Part shown: positions 46,386 through 58,464 of the stretch, piece after piece | Position numbering within the stretch: position 1 is the stretch's first letter | Layout: the number at the start of each line of letters is the position of its first letter | Source of the DNA: Lunularia cruciata | Lineage: Eukaryota; Streptophyta; Marchantiopsida; Lunulariales; Lunulariaceae | DNA: 64,000 nucleotides | NCBI GenBank assembly: GCA_948567375.1 | Contig: OX419755.1 | Location: 6,391,001 to 6,455,000, forward strand | Reading direction: 5' to 3' | Translations under genes and position numbers: made by a program | The notes under the pieces: model-generated | What the model was told of the DNA's origin: nothing | Seen by the model: the letters and a program-made list of their open reading frames with translations, nothing else | The model's database searches: none

Positions 46386-47660
46386 TTTATGCATCCCTAC
46401 TAGGTGTAGATGCTCTACCACCATCTCTACCACCTTGTCTTCCATAAATTGGAGCTCCTCTACTACCTATTACTACATAGCAGCCTTACCATTGTAACTC
46501 TGGGTGTAAGTCAAAACATTAGTCACTAGAGTGACCATATCTGTGAAAATACCCACATTGTCTTTGTGTTCGTTGTGATGCACCAAAGGTATCAGGTTTG
46601 CTGCCCTAAGTACACTCTCTCTTATAGTGAAGTCCCCCACAAGTCCAACAAGCAACACCACCACTTCTTGGTTGTTGTTGACCCAAAAATGAAGGTAAGG
46701 ATCTAGCTCCACTAGGCCCTCCACATGCTCCATAGGACCTAGGTTGTCCACTCTGGCCTCAAAAACCTAACTGGGCGTAGTGCACTCTACTGCACTCTAG
46801 AAGAAGTCACAATTCTGGATGAGGTCTCCCTACTAAATCCGGATGTCACCACTCTCTCCTCCACCATGTTGAGCTCAATATGCTCAGCCAAACCAAAGAC
46901 CACCGCCAAAGTAGGCAATGTAGCATCACAAACTCTACATTGCAACTCCTTGTCTAGTATCCCATACCAAAATTGGATTGTCTAGGTCTCAATAACTCCC
47001 TGAGTGAAATGGATCAGCCGCCTCATGTGAGTGTACACCTTGCATAGGATCTTTCCATCCTTTTATTGAAACTCCTGCAAGCTCCTCAGCTTGTCAGTCC
47101 GCACTCTACCTCAAACATTGGAAGAACTCCACCAAGGGGTTAAACCTTGGTACTACACCACCTCCTATAACGGTACCTCCACTCATAGTAGCACTATCTG
47201 GAGCTAGTGCACCTCCACTAGCTCCACCAATGCTAATCAAGATCAAACTCGTGGGAATAGCCGATCTACCCTTGGCAACCGAGCCTAAAGTGATGCAAAC
47301 AAAGTTTGGAGACCAATACTATCTTCATAACTCAATCTACTCCAAGTGAGCTCTCTTGAACTCATGGTAGTCATCTATGGGCAGACTCTCCAAGTGCTAA
47401 AATAATCCTTTCTACGTTGTCAAAGGTGTGAACAAAGTCGGGTTCCACATCTTATGTAGATCACACTAACTATCAAACTCTTGGATGAAGTTTCCAGCTC
47501 AATGATACCCATTGTACCAAAGTAATGCCTAGGGCTTTTGGAAGTCTCATAAATCTCATCCATGACCCACAACAATGGTGCGGACACACCAAGTACATTC
47601 TCAATTGAATCAACTCTTGTATCAAACTCTAACTCAAAGTCAATCTCCTCCCTCATTAGG
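46386..47660 (-). pseudogene. Family C2 gag
   Basis: Minus-strand frame with a gag-like segment (IQFWYGILDKELQCRV, then LAVVFGLAEHIELNMVEE) and, nearer the C-terminus, a zinc knuckle CWTCGGLHYKREC (C-x2-C-x3-H-x4-C). A second knuckle follows in which one Cys reads Phe. Several stops. Gag would package the element RNA. On the left it is cut by the D fragment, on the right it runs into the leader that holds a 27-bp tandem repeat. Confidence 0.65.
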
Positions 47661-47786
47661 ACCTAACATGCTAGTATCCTATCTTTGAGTAAACCCACTA
47701 CGTATTGCAGTGGCTTTCTCCTCTAGAATTCCCAAAGAACTCCATCATGATAAAGTAAGCACAAACCGCCAACCACAAGTACCCCA

Positions 47787-47897
47787 CCAAGAACCAACAC
47801 CACCAACTGAACACCACCAAGTACCAACACCAACTAAGCATCACCAAGTGCCAACACCAACTTAGCACCACTAAGTACCAATACCAACAGAACACTA
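47787..47897. repeat. 27-bp tandem repeat
   Basis: Three consecutive 27-base units (47817-47843, 47844-47870, 47871-47897) of the type CCAAGTACCAACACCAACTA, preceded by a degenerate 30-base unit. It is in the C2 leader next to the B2 insertion. Confidence 0.85.
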
Positions 47898-47917
47898 CCC
47901 TCTAATGTAACTCTAAC

Positions 47918-48675
47918 TGAATATAATACTCCAAGGATAGGAGACCTAAAGAGAAACACACCATGAGAAACACACAACTTTACACTCAAACCTCTAATGC
48001 CCCAAAGAGCACCTTCTCTTTATTACATAGGCAAAGAGGATCTCTTCCAAGGAAGTTCCACCATAGGATTAGGCACATAGAAAGGCGATATGTCAGCAAG
48101 CTCCACCCTTGGATTACTAACTTGGATGGGTGACATGTTGGTCTTGGTCCTATCCGGTTGGTCAAACAAGCTTTGATCAAAGGGAATCTTTTATGGAATC
48201 TTCTTATAGGAATCTCAAAATCATGTGGATGAGGTACTATTGGAAAGCTCTCAATGAGAAAAACCAGGGGGTATAAAGGCCAACATATCCTTTATTAGGG
48301 GAGGAGAATTTGCACATTTTTTAGGTCTAATTCATCCATTTAGGCCTCCAAAATTGCCTTCAAAAATTTAAGGTATAATTTGATATCTACTCTATAAGTA
48401 GAAGTCCCCTTTTGGTGATACCTCTTTCTGAGCTATTTATTCTATCATGTGTAACATACTTCTAGATGTTACCAAACCAATTCTCACCTTTAAACTATAT
48501 GTCTAGCTATTAGTTCTAAGGTTTTCAAGTCTATTTCGGTTTCTGCTCTATTAATAGAAGTACCCTTTTGGTGATACTTCTATTTGATCTATTTTGAAAA
48601 TCATGTATAACATCATTCTAGATGTTACCAACCAAATTTCACATCTAGATCATATGGTTAGCTCTTGGTATTACA
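47918..48675 (-). repeat. Family B 3' LTR of B2
   Basis: Ends TTGGTATTACA on the plus strand and contains the minus-strand TATA-type sequence of the family. It abuts the chromodomain end of pol. Confidence 0.8.
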
Positions 48676-51330
48676 AACCTTTGTCCTTTTAAGACGTAAT
48701 GTCCTCGTTGTGCAATTGTTGCTCAAACGCTTGCACCAACATCTGTACATGTGTCAAATTTGGCAGTGGACTCCCAGTTTACTTCATAGAAGGGGCAACC
48801 TTTCCACTATATTAGATAGTCCACCCACAGATGGCGAGTACTACATATGTGTTTTTTGGATAATACGCTCCAATTCATATTCCTCTTTGCCATCAATGAG
48901 TGTCGGACAAGGTCAAATGTCTTTGTGTGGAATAACATTGGACCAATCGGGAAGCATATCTGTGTAGTAGGGAGCATTAGATGGATCTTCATGTGTGGTG
49001 GTAGCTCAAGGTGATAGACCACAGCACCGACTCAATGAAGATTAGAAAAAGGCCTAATAAAATGAGGTCTGAGCTTACGAGGTCCAACTAATGTAAGGTT
49101 GGTTGTTGACAGCAACACCTCATCAATTTTGCACAATCTATAATCTGTGCTTGGTGCTCTCCACACCTTGTTGGATTCTAGAAACAAATGTGTTGACTAT
49201 GTTGACCTTGGTAGTCACCGGACGGATCTTCATCAAGCTAGAAGGTGTGAAGGGATGCTCACCATACATGAGGAAGAATGGAGTGACATGGGTGGATGCA
49301 TTCACCAAATTGTTGTAAGCAAATCTTACCAACAGGAGTAGGATGTCCCACCTCTCTTGCTCCCCTAAGGTGAAACCGCATAACATGTCTTTACTAGTAC
49401 AATTAGCCCGCTTTGTTTGTCCATCTATTTGTGGGTGGTAAGCTGTAGACATGGCTAACTTGGTTTTGAAGAAACCAAAGAATGTTTGCTAAAACAAACT
49501 AGTGAATTGAGTACCTCTATTGGTGATGAGTACTCAAGACAAGCCATGGTGAGAGAAGACTGCATCTAAGTATAATTGAGCTAGTTGTGGAGCAGTCACA
49601 TCCTTGGTGGTAGGGCGTACATGAATCATGTTGCTAAGCTGGTCCATAAAGACCATGATGGAGTCAAACCCTGAGGTGGTCTTGGGTAGTTCATAGATGA
49701 GATCCATACTCACCTATTCCCAATGTTAGGTAGGAGTGAGGAGAGGTTGAAGGAGCACTGCAAGAGCTTGATTAGAAGTTTTGTTTTGTTGATAGAGTAG
49801 GTAGTTGCACACGTAGTCCATCATGCTATTTGCTCATCTTGGGCCAATAGTAATGGTGTTGGATTGCATCCAAGGTCTTGTCCACTCAGACATGACCTGT
49901 AATGGCCAAATCATGACATTCCACTAGGATGGTGGTGCATAATTTTGGGATATTTGGGATCCATAATCTACCATCACAAAAGATGAGTCCTTGGTGTTGG
50001 TGATGCCTTAGTTATTTGCCATTAGCATGTGGGTGAATGCATCTGCAATTTGCTTCTTACCGTCCACGTAGGTGATTGTCATGTTGAAGCATTGTTGCCA
50101 CTCTGCCCATCAAATTTGGCGACAAGATAGATCTTTCTGCGTCTTAAGGTAGACTAGAGGTTTGTGGTTTGTCTCTACTTCAAATGCTTTCTTGTTTAGA
50201 TAGTGCTTCCAATGCTTGGTTGCAAGGACAATGGCCAGCTCTTCTCGTTCTATGGTGTGGTAGTTGCGCTTTGCCGATAACAACTTTCAAGAGAAATATG
50301 CACTTAGATGCCATCCGTCATACCACTCTTGTTGTAGAACTGCTCCTATTGCTACGCTTGATGCATCTATAGCCAACTTGATTGGATGTTTTGGGTCGTA
50401 CCACTTCAAGATTGGTGCATGTAGCAAGATGGCTTTCAATTCTTGAAAGGCCAACTCTTGTGCGGTTCTCCACATCCACTTCTTCCCCTTACCAAGTAGT
50501 GTTGTTAAAGGCTGTGCAACCTTGGAGAAGTCCTTGACAAATCGATGATAGAATCTCATCAACTCCAAGAACCTCTTGAGTTGAGTCTGATCTTTTGGGG
50601 CAGTCTATTTTTTAATGACTTTTATTTTATTTGTCAATAGTGAATACCCTCTGCACTTACTCTACGCCCCAAGTAGTCTACTTTAGACTTGCCAAACTTG
50701 CACTTTGAGATTTTGGCATACAATCTATTCTGTCTTAGAATCTAAAGGATTTCATGTATATGTTGTTTGTGTTCCATCATTGTGCTATTGTATACTAAGA
50801 TGTTATCCAGGATGACGATAACAAACTTATCCAAATATGGAGAAAATATGTCATCATTTAGACTCATGGAAGTGGTAGGTGCATTGGTGAGACCAAAAGG
50901 CATCACTAGATACTTGAAGTGGCCATACCTAGTTCAAAAGGTAGTTTTGTACACATCCTCCTCTACAATTTGGATTTGATTGTAACCACTTTGCAAATCT
51001 AGTTTGGTTAAGTATCTTGCTCTATTGAGTTGATCAAATAGGTCATCCATGCAAGGTAAGAGGTATTTGTACTTCATTGTTTGTTGATTGAGACCTTGAT
51101 AGTCAATGCACATGCACATTGTATTGTCCTTCTTCTTCACAAACAAGACAAGAGCTCCATATGGTGATATGTTAAGTTGGATGAACTCTTTCTGCAACAT
51201 ATCCTCAATTTGATTCTTACACTACTCCAACTCATGAGGTGATAGGCAATATAGGGCCTTACAAGGAGGTGTCTTCCCTAAGAGTGTCTCAATTTTATGA
51301 TCTAGTCTCTCCTTTTTGGTGGTAATCCCG
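48676..51330 (-). pseudogene. B2 pol: reverse transcriptase, RNase H, integrase, chromodomain
   Basis: From right to left on the minus strand: reverse transcriptase ([36 protein letters not shown]), RNase H (ELMRFYHRFVKDFSKVAQPL, then IKLAIDASSVAIGAVLQQEW), integrase with MSTAYHPQIDGQTKRAN, and a chromodomain near 48750-48870. The reverse transcriptase active site reads VILDNILVY, so the second catalytic Asp is Asn, and the integrase catalytic Glu (QTER) is Lys. Inactive. Confidence 0.8.
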
Positions 51331-51415
51331 AGGGTAGATCATCAAGGAAGACATCTTGAAACTCATTTACCACATCCTTCAATTTCTTAGGAATTTGTCC
51401 ATCAAGTTGTGCACT

Positions 51416-51868
51416 CTAGACTTCTCTTATAAGACCCATGAAACATATATTGGTCTTACAGATAGTAGGTGTTCCTATGACATAGAGAGGCAATTCTTGC
51501 ATGTATGATTTTACTTTAACCCCAAGGATCGACCACTGGTGTGTTCTCACTACTTTCTTCCTCCAATCTACCATAGGGTTGTAGTGCTCCATCCATGGCA
51601 TGCCTAAGATTACATCATAACGAGTTATTTATATCACTCGCCACTCAATTGCTTCTTGATATTCTCCTACAAAGAGTGTTATACGTCTAGGTAATGATTC
51701 AATTCTCTTTGTTTTCCTATTAAATAACTCTACTTCTTCACTCTCATCTCTCTCTAGATCCATTCCTAATCTTATTGCAATAGAGCGAGACAAGAAATTC
51801 TTAGTTGCTCTTGGATCTATTAATACTCTCACTTGATTGCCTTCTAAGACTCCATTCACTACAATCAA
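51416..51868 (-). pseudogene. B2 retropepsin-like protease
   Basis: Minus-strand frames with VLIDPRATKNFLS, an active site in which Gly is changed to Arg, then an HYNPMVDWRKKVV stretch; one stop divides it. The family appears to use Asp-Pro-Gly rather than the usual Asp-Ser/Thr-Gly. Confidence 0.65.
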
Positions 51869-51899
51869 ATGTGAGGTTACCTTTTGATACCTTTGTGCG

Positions 51900-53640
51900 C
51901 TTGTCTTCTTCCTTCCCTTGCTTTTTTGCTTCCTTATTGAGCCAATAAGGCCACAAGGTACATTTATTGTAATCTTTGTTTTCCAAAGTGATTTCCACCT
52001 TCTCCTCTTTAGTGCATCTCTCCATGTTGTTCAAAGGTCGCCTATATGAAAGCCAAGGGCCTATAGGGAGACGAGCACGACAATTGGTAGATATATGCCC
52101 AATACAACCACAATTGTAACATTTGCATTGTTCTTCTTAGTTCTTACTCCTTGTGGGACTCCATCTCTCCGTTCTTTTACCCGTCCCCGCTCTCCTTGAA
52201 GCGGTCGTGCTCCTTGGTTTCAAAACCAAAGGTTGCCTAGTTCCATTGGTATAGGTGCACCCATGGGTGGCATTTTTACCCAATAATGTTGAGGTGGAAC
52301 TACTCCTTCACCTCCACCTCCACCTAATACCCCTACTATTCTCTATGCACAAGCAATGGCTTCAAATATCGTGTGAGGATTTTGTACCATGACTTCTTGG
52401 CAAATCCGCTCTTTCAACCCTCATTTGAAATTGTCAAAAGACTCTACTAGACTCATGTCAGTTAGTGCAACTTGTAGATCCAAAAATGCCTCCACATATT
52501 CTTGTACACTATTCTTTTGTTTCAATCCCCATAGTTGGATCCAGGCCATCTGCCAAGCACAAAATCCACCAACTTGAAATTCTTTAGCAATCCTCCTTGC
52601 ATTGTTTTCCATGTGACCTCTATTCTTTCTGCCAACATGGATCATACCCAAGCATCACACCATGTGAGTGCTTTGTCGATCAAGTACCCACATGCAAACA
52701 CGCCTGTAACGTGCTTGGTGATCTTTGTTTAGAATAACCAGAAAATTTGATTCAACCTTGAGGTCCAATTCTCCACTACTCCCATTGTATGCTACCTCTT
52801 GTAAGGCTCAATGTTGCAGGTCTTCTTCATCCATAGTAGTAATGTGGCTTCATCATTGATAGGGTTTGTAGGCACAAGTGCCTCTCCAAGTAATTCAATC
52901 GCAAGTATTGGGTTTTGAGATAGCTCTTCTTCTTTCATTGCTACTCATTCCTAAAGGTTTGCACTTGACTTTGTAATGCCTCCATGGTCATCTTAATCTC
53001 TCAAAATTTGTTCAATATCCCCTGCATTCCCTACACCAACTCCTACAACTGTGAATCCATGGTTCTTGTAACACTCAATTGTTATTGTCTACTTCAATAG
53101 AGAATTAATATGATCACTCTAGAGGGTGCATGAACTATTGGAACTACCATTAGGACCTTAGGAGCTACTCTTGTTGATAATATTCCTCACCAGAATTCTT
53201 AACCACAAAATCTCTAAAAATCACTTTTGGTCTCACTACATAATAAATTTCTATTTGAGTGTTAAAAGGGAAAGGATTTGGGACATTAAATCCATCACAA
53301 CAAAATGTAGATTATTGAATCTTACTCTCTATTGAAATCACTACAAGAAAATTCATTGGGTTTGGCAAATTCATCACTATACCCATGAACTCTACTCCGA
53401 AGTGAAAAACCATATACACTCTCACTTGCTCAACTGAATGTATATAATCTTGATGTGGAATGGATTTGAGAATAGAAAGTAAGGAGCTTGATATTGTCCT
53501 CCCGGAGCCTCTATTCCATCCTCCCTCTAGCACTCCTAATCTACCAATTACACCAAGATGTCTCTCCTCAAAATTACTCAATCTCTATAGCCCATGTTCT
53601 TCCAAGAGGGGTGATCCGCTCTCATAGATGACAACACATG
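51900..53640 (-). pseudogene. B2 gag
   Basis: Minus strand. There is an N-terminal region of its own (53312-53581), then a gag core with QKNSVQEYVEAFLDLQVAL, then a zinc knuckle CYNCGCIGHISTNC (C-x2-C-x4-H-x4-C, intact, near 52080-52130). Stops and frame breaks divide the frame. Confidence 0.65.
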
Positions 53641-53651
53641 CTCTGATACCA
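53640..53651 (-). other. Primer binding site of B2
   Basis: GCTCTGATACCA on the plus strand is the exact reverse complement of TGGTATCAGAGC, one base from the LTR end at 53653. Initiator tRNA-Met type. Confidence 0.85.
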
Positions 53652-53652
53652 T

Positions 53653-54243
53653 TGTAATAATCCAAGGATAGGAGACCTAAAGAGAAACATATCATGAGAA
53701 ATACACAATTTCACACTCACACCTCCGATGCCCCAAGGAGCACCTTCTCTTTATTATATAGACAAAGAGGATCTCATCCAAGGAAGCTCCACCATAGGAT
53801 TAGGCACACAGATAGGTGACATGTCAGCAAACTCCACCCTTGGGTTACTTACTTGGATGTGTAACATGTTGGTCTTGCTCCTATCTGGTTGGTCAAACAA
53901 GCTTTGATTGGAGGGAATCTTTTAGAGAATCTTCTTATAGGAATCTCATAATCACGTGGGTGAGGTACCCATTGGAAAGCTCTTGACAAGACAAACCAAG
54001 GGGGAGTGAAGGCTAGCCTTTCCTCCATTGGGAAGGAAATTTTTATAATTTTTGAGGCCTAATTCATCCGTTTAGACCTCCAAAATTGCCTTCAAAGATT
54101 TCAAGCATATTTTGGTTCATATTTTATTAATAGAAGTCCCCTTTTGGTAATACCTCTTTCTGATCTATTTAGTCCATCATATGTAACATACTTCCAAATG
54201 TTACCAAACCAATTCTCACCTTTAAATCATATGTCTAGCTATT
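53653..54243 (-). repeat. Family B 5' LTR of B2, first part
   Basis: Starts TGTAATAATCCAAGG and breaks off after GTCTAGCTATT at the B3 insertion. The remaining 165 bases lie at 61015-61179. Confidence 0.85.
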
Positions 54244-54976
54244 TGTAACACTCCGATGACAAGAGAAGAAAGAAAACACAGATTACACACTAAACATTTG
54301 ATGTTCCAAAGGAACACCTTCTCTTTATTATATAGACAAAGAGGATCTCCTCCAAGGAAGCTCCACCATAGGATTAGGCACACAGATAGGTGACATGTCA
54401 ACAAGCTCCACCCTTGGATTACTTACTTGGATGGGTGACATGTTGGTCTAGCTCCTATCTGGTTGGTCAAACAACCTTTGATCAAAGGGAATCTTTTAGG
54501 GAATCTTCCTGTAGGAGTCTCAAAATCACGTGAGTAAGGTACCATTAGAAAGCTCTTAACAAGACAAACCAGGGGGAAGGAAGGCCAACCATTCTTTAGT
54601 TGGGGGGAATCTACACATTTTTTAGGCCTAATTCAACCGTTTAGGCCTCTAAAATTGCCTTCAAAGATTTCAGGCATATTTTGGTTCCTACTCTATTAGT
54701 AGAAGTCCCCTTTTGATGATACCTCTTTCTGATCTGTTTATTCTATCATGTGTAACATCCTTCTAGATATACCAAACCAATTCTCACCTTTAAATCATAT
54801 GTCTAGCTATTGGTTCTAAGGTTCTCAAGTCAATTTCGGTTTTTGCTCTATTAGTAGAAGTACTCTTTTGGTGATACTTCTATCTAATATATTTTGACCA
54901 TCATTTATAACATCATTCTAGATGTCACCAAACTGAATTTCACATCTAGATCATATAGCTAGCTCTTAGTATTACA
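54244..54976 (-). repeat. Family B 3' LTR of B3
   Basis: TGTAACACTCC to CTTAGTATTACA, 733 bases. Confidence 0.85.
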
Positions 54977-56330
54977 GACCTCTCTCCTTTTAAGACGCAA
55001 TGTCCTTGTTGTGTAATTGCTGCTCAAATGCTTGCACCAACATTGGTGCATGTGTCAAATTGACAGCGTGCTCCCATGTTGCTTCATAGAGAGTGTAACC
55101 TTTCCACTATACTAAATAGTCCACCCACGGATGGCGAGTATCACGCATGTGTTTTTGGAGAATACGCTCCACTTCATATTCTTATGTGCCATCAATGAGT
55201 GTCGAACAAGGTCAAATGTCTTGTGTGGAATGCCCTGGCCTGATCGGGGAGCATATTTGTATAGTATGGAAACATGGAACACTAGATGGATCTTCATGTG
55301 TGGTGGTAGCTCAAGGTGATAGGCCACCGTTCCGACGCAACAAAGAATAGAGAAAGGCCCAATAAAATGAGGTCTGAGCTTACAAGGTCCAATTAATGTG
55401 AGGTTGGTTGTTGATAGCCACACTTGATCCCCAACATTGAACCCATGTGCATACGGTATGCATCAGCATATTGCTTCTATCAATTTTGTGCAATCTGTAA
55501 TCTATGCTTGGTGCTCTCCACACCGTGTTGGATTCTAGAAACAATGTGTTGACTGGATTGACCTTGGTAGCCACTGGACGGATCTTCATCAAGCTAGACG
55601 GTGTGAAGGGATGCTCACAATACATGAGGAAGAACGGAGTGACCCGGGTGGATGCATTCATTGAATTGTTGTAAGTGAATTCCACCAACGGGAGTAGGGT
55701 GTCCTACCTCTCTTGCTCTTCTAAGGTGAAGCCACATAACATGTTTTCAATCGTGCGATTAGCCCGCTCTGTTTGTCCATCTGTTTGTGGGTGGTAAGTC
55801 GTGGACATGGCCAACTTGGTTTTGAAGAAACCAAGGAGTGTTTGCCAAAACAAACTGGTGAATTGAGTGCCTTTATCGGTGATAAGTACTCTAGACAAGC
55901 CATGATGAGAGAAGACTGCATCTAAATATAATTGAGCTAGTTGTGGAGCGATCACATCCTTGGTGGTAGGGCATACATGAATCATTTTGCTGAGCCAGTC
56001 CACAAAGACTACGATGGAGTCAAACCCTGAGGTGGTCTTGGGTAATTCACAAATGAGATCCATACTCACTTGTTCTCAACGTTGGGTAGGCATGGAGAGA
56101 GGTTGAAGGAGCCCTGCAAGAGCTTGCTTAGAAGTTTTGTTTTGTTGACAATGTAATCAGTTGCACACGTAGTCCATCACATCGTTGCTCATCTTGGGCC
56201 AATAATAATGGCGATGGATTGCATCCAAGGTCTTGTCAACTCCGACATGACCTGCAATGGCCGAATCATGACATTTTGCTAGAATGGTGGTCCATAATTT
56301 TAGGACATTTGGGATCCATAATCTGCCATC
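54977..56330 (-). pseudogene. B3 integrase and chromodomain
   Basis: Minus-strand integrase core (55704-56069): SMDLICELP (first Asp), ITDKGTQFTS (second Asp) and YHPQTDGQTERANR (catalytic Glu present). The C-terminal part (55112-55423) has LRPHFIGPFSI. A chromodomain at about 55040-55210 has YEVERILQKHMRDTRHP, WKGYTLYEATWEH and two stops, one where Lys or Gln is expected before WKGY. The three catalytic residues are kept, but the frame is broken between the parts. Confidence 0.8.
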
Positions 56331-56499
56331 ATGAAAGGTGAGTCTTTGGATATTGCTGACGCCTTTGGATGATTACGCTTCTACAATCTACGGATCAGTT
56401 TTTGTAGTAGCTAGAATCTTTGGCCAAAATTTAGGGTTAATCTTAACCTCTACCACCAAGTTGTTTGCCATTAGCATGCGGGTGAATGCATCTACAAGT

Positions 56500-57990
56500 T
56501 GCTTCTTACCTTCCACGTAGGTGATTGACATGTTGAAGCATTGTCACCACTCTGCCCATCGAATCTGGTGACGAGATAGATCCTTTTGCATCTCTAGGTA
56601 GACTAGAGGTTTATGGTCTGTCTCTACTACAAATGCCTTCTTGCCTAGATAGTGCTTCCAATGCTTGGTTGCCAGAACATTGGCCAGCTCTTCTTGTTCT
56701 ATGGTGTGGTAGTTGCACTCTACCGGTAATAACTTTTGAGAGAAATCTGCAATTGGATGCCATCCGTCATGCCACTCTTGTTGTAGGACTGCTCCTATTG
56801 CTATGCCTGATGCATCTATAGCCAACTTGATTGGTCATTTTGGGTCATACTACTTCAAGATTGGTGCATGTAGCAAGGCAGCTTTCAATTCTTGAAAGGC
56901 CAACTCTTGTACGGTTCCCCATGTCCACTTCTTCCCCTTGCCAAGTAGTGCCATTAAAGGGTTGTGCAACCTTGGAGAATTCCTTGATAAATCTATGATA
57001 GAATCCCGTCAACCCCAAGAAGCTCTTGAATTGAGTCTGATCTTCTGGGGCAAGCCATTTCTGAATGACCTCTATTTTATCTATCAATACTTGAATTCCC
57101 TCTTCACTTACTCTATGCCCCAAGTAGTCTATTTTAAACTTGCCAAACTTGCACTTTGAGATTTTGGCATACAATCGATTTTGTCTTAGAATCAAGAGCA
57201 CCTCTCGTAGATGTTGTTTGTGTTCCGTCATCATGCTATTGTATACTAAGATATCGTCCAAGAAGACAATAACATACTTATCCAAGTATGGACAAAATAT
57301 GTCATTCATTAGACTCATGAAAGTGGCAGGTGCATTGGTGAGGCCAAAAGGCATCACAAGATATTTGAAGTGGCCACACTTGGTTCAAAAGGTAGTTTTG
57401 TACACATACTCCTCTGCAATTTGGATAGCAATGTCCTCTACGAGAATCACATTAACCGCCCGGCTGAAAAGTTTCCTGGACATAGCTTGCGGCGCGGTCC
57501 CCACAGGGGCTGGCGACGTCAGGGGATGGTTTTAACTCATTGCCAAGTAGACCTGGTGGGTGATTGTCCCGATTGCACGGGTTTGATTGTAACCGCTCCG
57601 CAAGTCTAATTTGGTGAAGTATCTTGCTCCATGGAGTTGATCAAACAAGTCATCCATGCAAGGTAAGGGGTATTTTTTCTTCACTGTTTACTGATTGAGA
57701 CCTCGATAGTCAATGCACATGCGTATTGTACCATCCTTCTTCTTCACAAACAAGACAATAGCCCCATATGGTGATACGCTAGGTTGGATGAACCCCTTGT
57801 GCAGCATCTCCTCAATTTGAGTCTTACCTTCCTCCAACTCATGAGGTGATAGGCGATATGGGGCCTTACAAGGGGGTGTCTTCCCCGGGAGTGTCTCAAT
57901 TTTATGATCTACTCTCCTTTTTGGTGGTAGTCCTGAGGGTAGATCATCAAGAAAGACATCTTGAAATTCATCCACCATAGCCTTCAATTT
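56500..57990 (-). pseudogene. B3 reverse transcriptase and RNase H
   Basis: The reverse transcriptase N-terminus lies at 57688-57987 ([20 protein letters not shown]) and its core at 56845-57357 (MPFGLTNAPATFMSLMND, YVIVFLDDILVYN with intact FLDD). RNase H lies at 56544-56825 (AIDASGIAIGAVLQQEW). The coding region is split by the GC-rich insertion at 57427-57582 and by stops. Confidence 0.8.
57427..57582. other. 156-bp GC-rich insertion of unknown origin in B3 reverse transcriptase
   Basis: Compared with B2 (about 50960-50990), B3 has 156 extra bases between CAATTTGGAT and TTGATTGTAACC. The insert is much richer in G and C than its surroundings (GCGGCGCGGTCCCCACAGG). It has an open frame on the plus strand through its whole length and no clear target duplication. 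I do not recognise it. Confidence 0.8.
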
Positions 57991-57999
57991 CTCAAGAAC

Positions 58000-58464
58000 T
58001 TATCCATCGAGTTGTGCACTCTGGACTTCTCTTATTAGACCCATGAAACATCTATCGGTCTTAAAGACAGTTGCCATCCCTATGACATATAGAGGCAGAT
58101 CTTGCCTAGGTGATTTTTCTTTAACTCCAATGATTGACCATTGGTGGATTCTCACTACTTTCTTCCTCCAATCTACCATAGGGTTGTAATGCTCCATCCA
58201 TGACATGCCTAAGATTGCATCATAACGAGCTAATTGTATCACTTGCCACTCAATTGCTTTTTCATATTCTCCTCCAAAGAGTGTTACTCGTCTAGGTAAT
58301 GATTCAATCTTCTTTGTTTGCCCGTTAGGCAACTCTACTTCTTCACTCTTCTCTCTCTCTAGATCCATTTCCAATCTTATTGCAACAAAGCGAGATAAGA
58401 AATTCTTTGTTGCTCCCGGATTGATTAATACTCTCACTTGATTGCCTTCTAAGACTCCATTCAC
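58000..58464 (-). pseudogene. B3 retropepsin-like protease
   Basis: A 154-codon minus-strand frame with VLINPGATKNFLS in the active site and AILGMSWMEHYNPMVDW at the end. The catalytic Asp is Asn (GAT to AAT), so it is inactive even though the frame is open. In B2 the Asp is kept but the Gly is lost. Confidence 0.75.

Noticed and set aside
47698-47895. Small Trp/Cys/Tyr-rich membrane-like protein
   Set aside because: It is a translation of the 27-bp tandem repeat; no start context or homology.
47787-47897. CRISPR-like array
   Set aside because: Units are directly adjacent without spacers, in plant nuclear DNA.
54977-58464. B3 as an active element
   Set aside because: Protease Asp lost, zinc knuckle Cys lost, reverse transcriptase interrupted, stops in gag and chromodomain, LTRs about 7% different.
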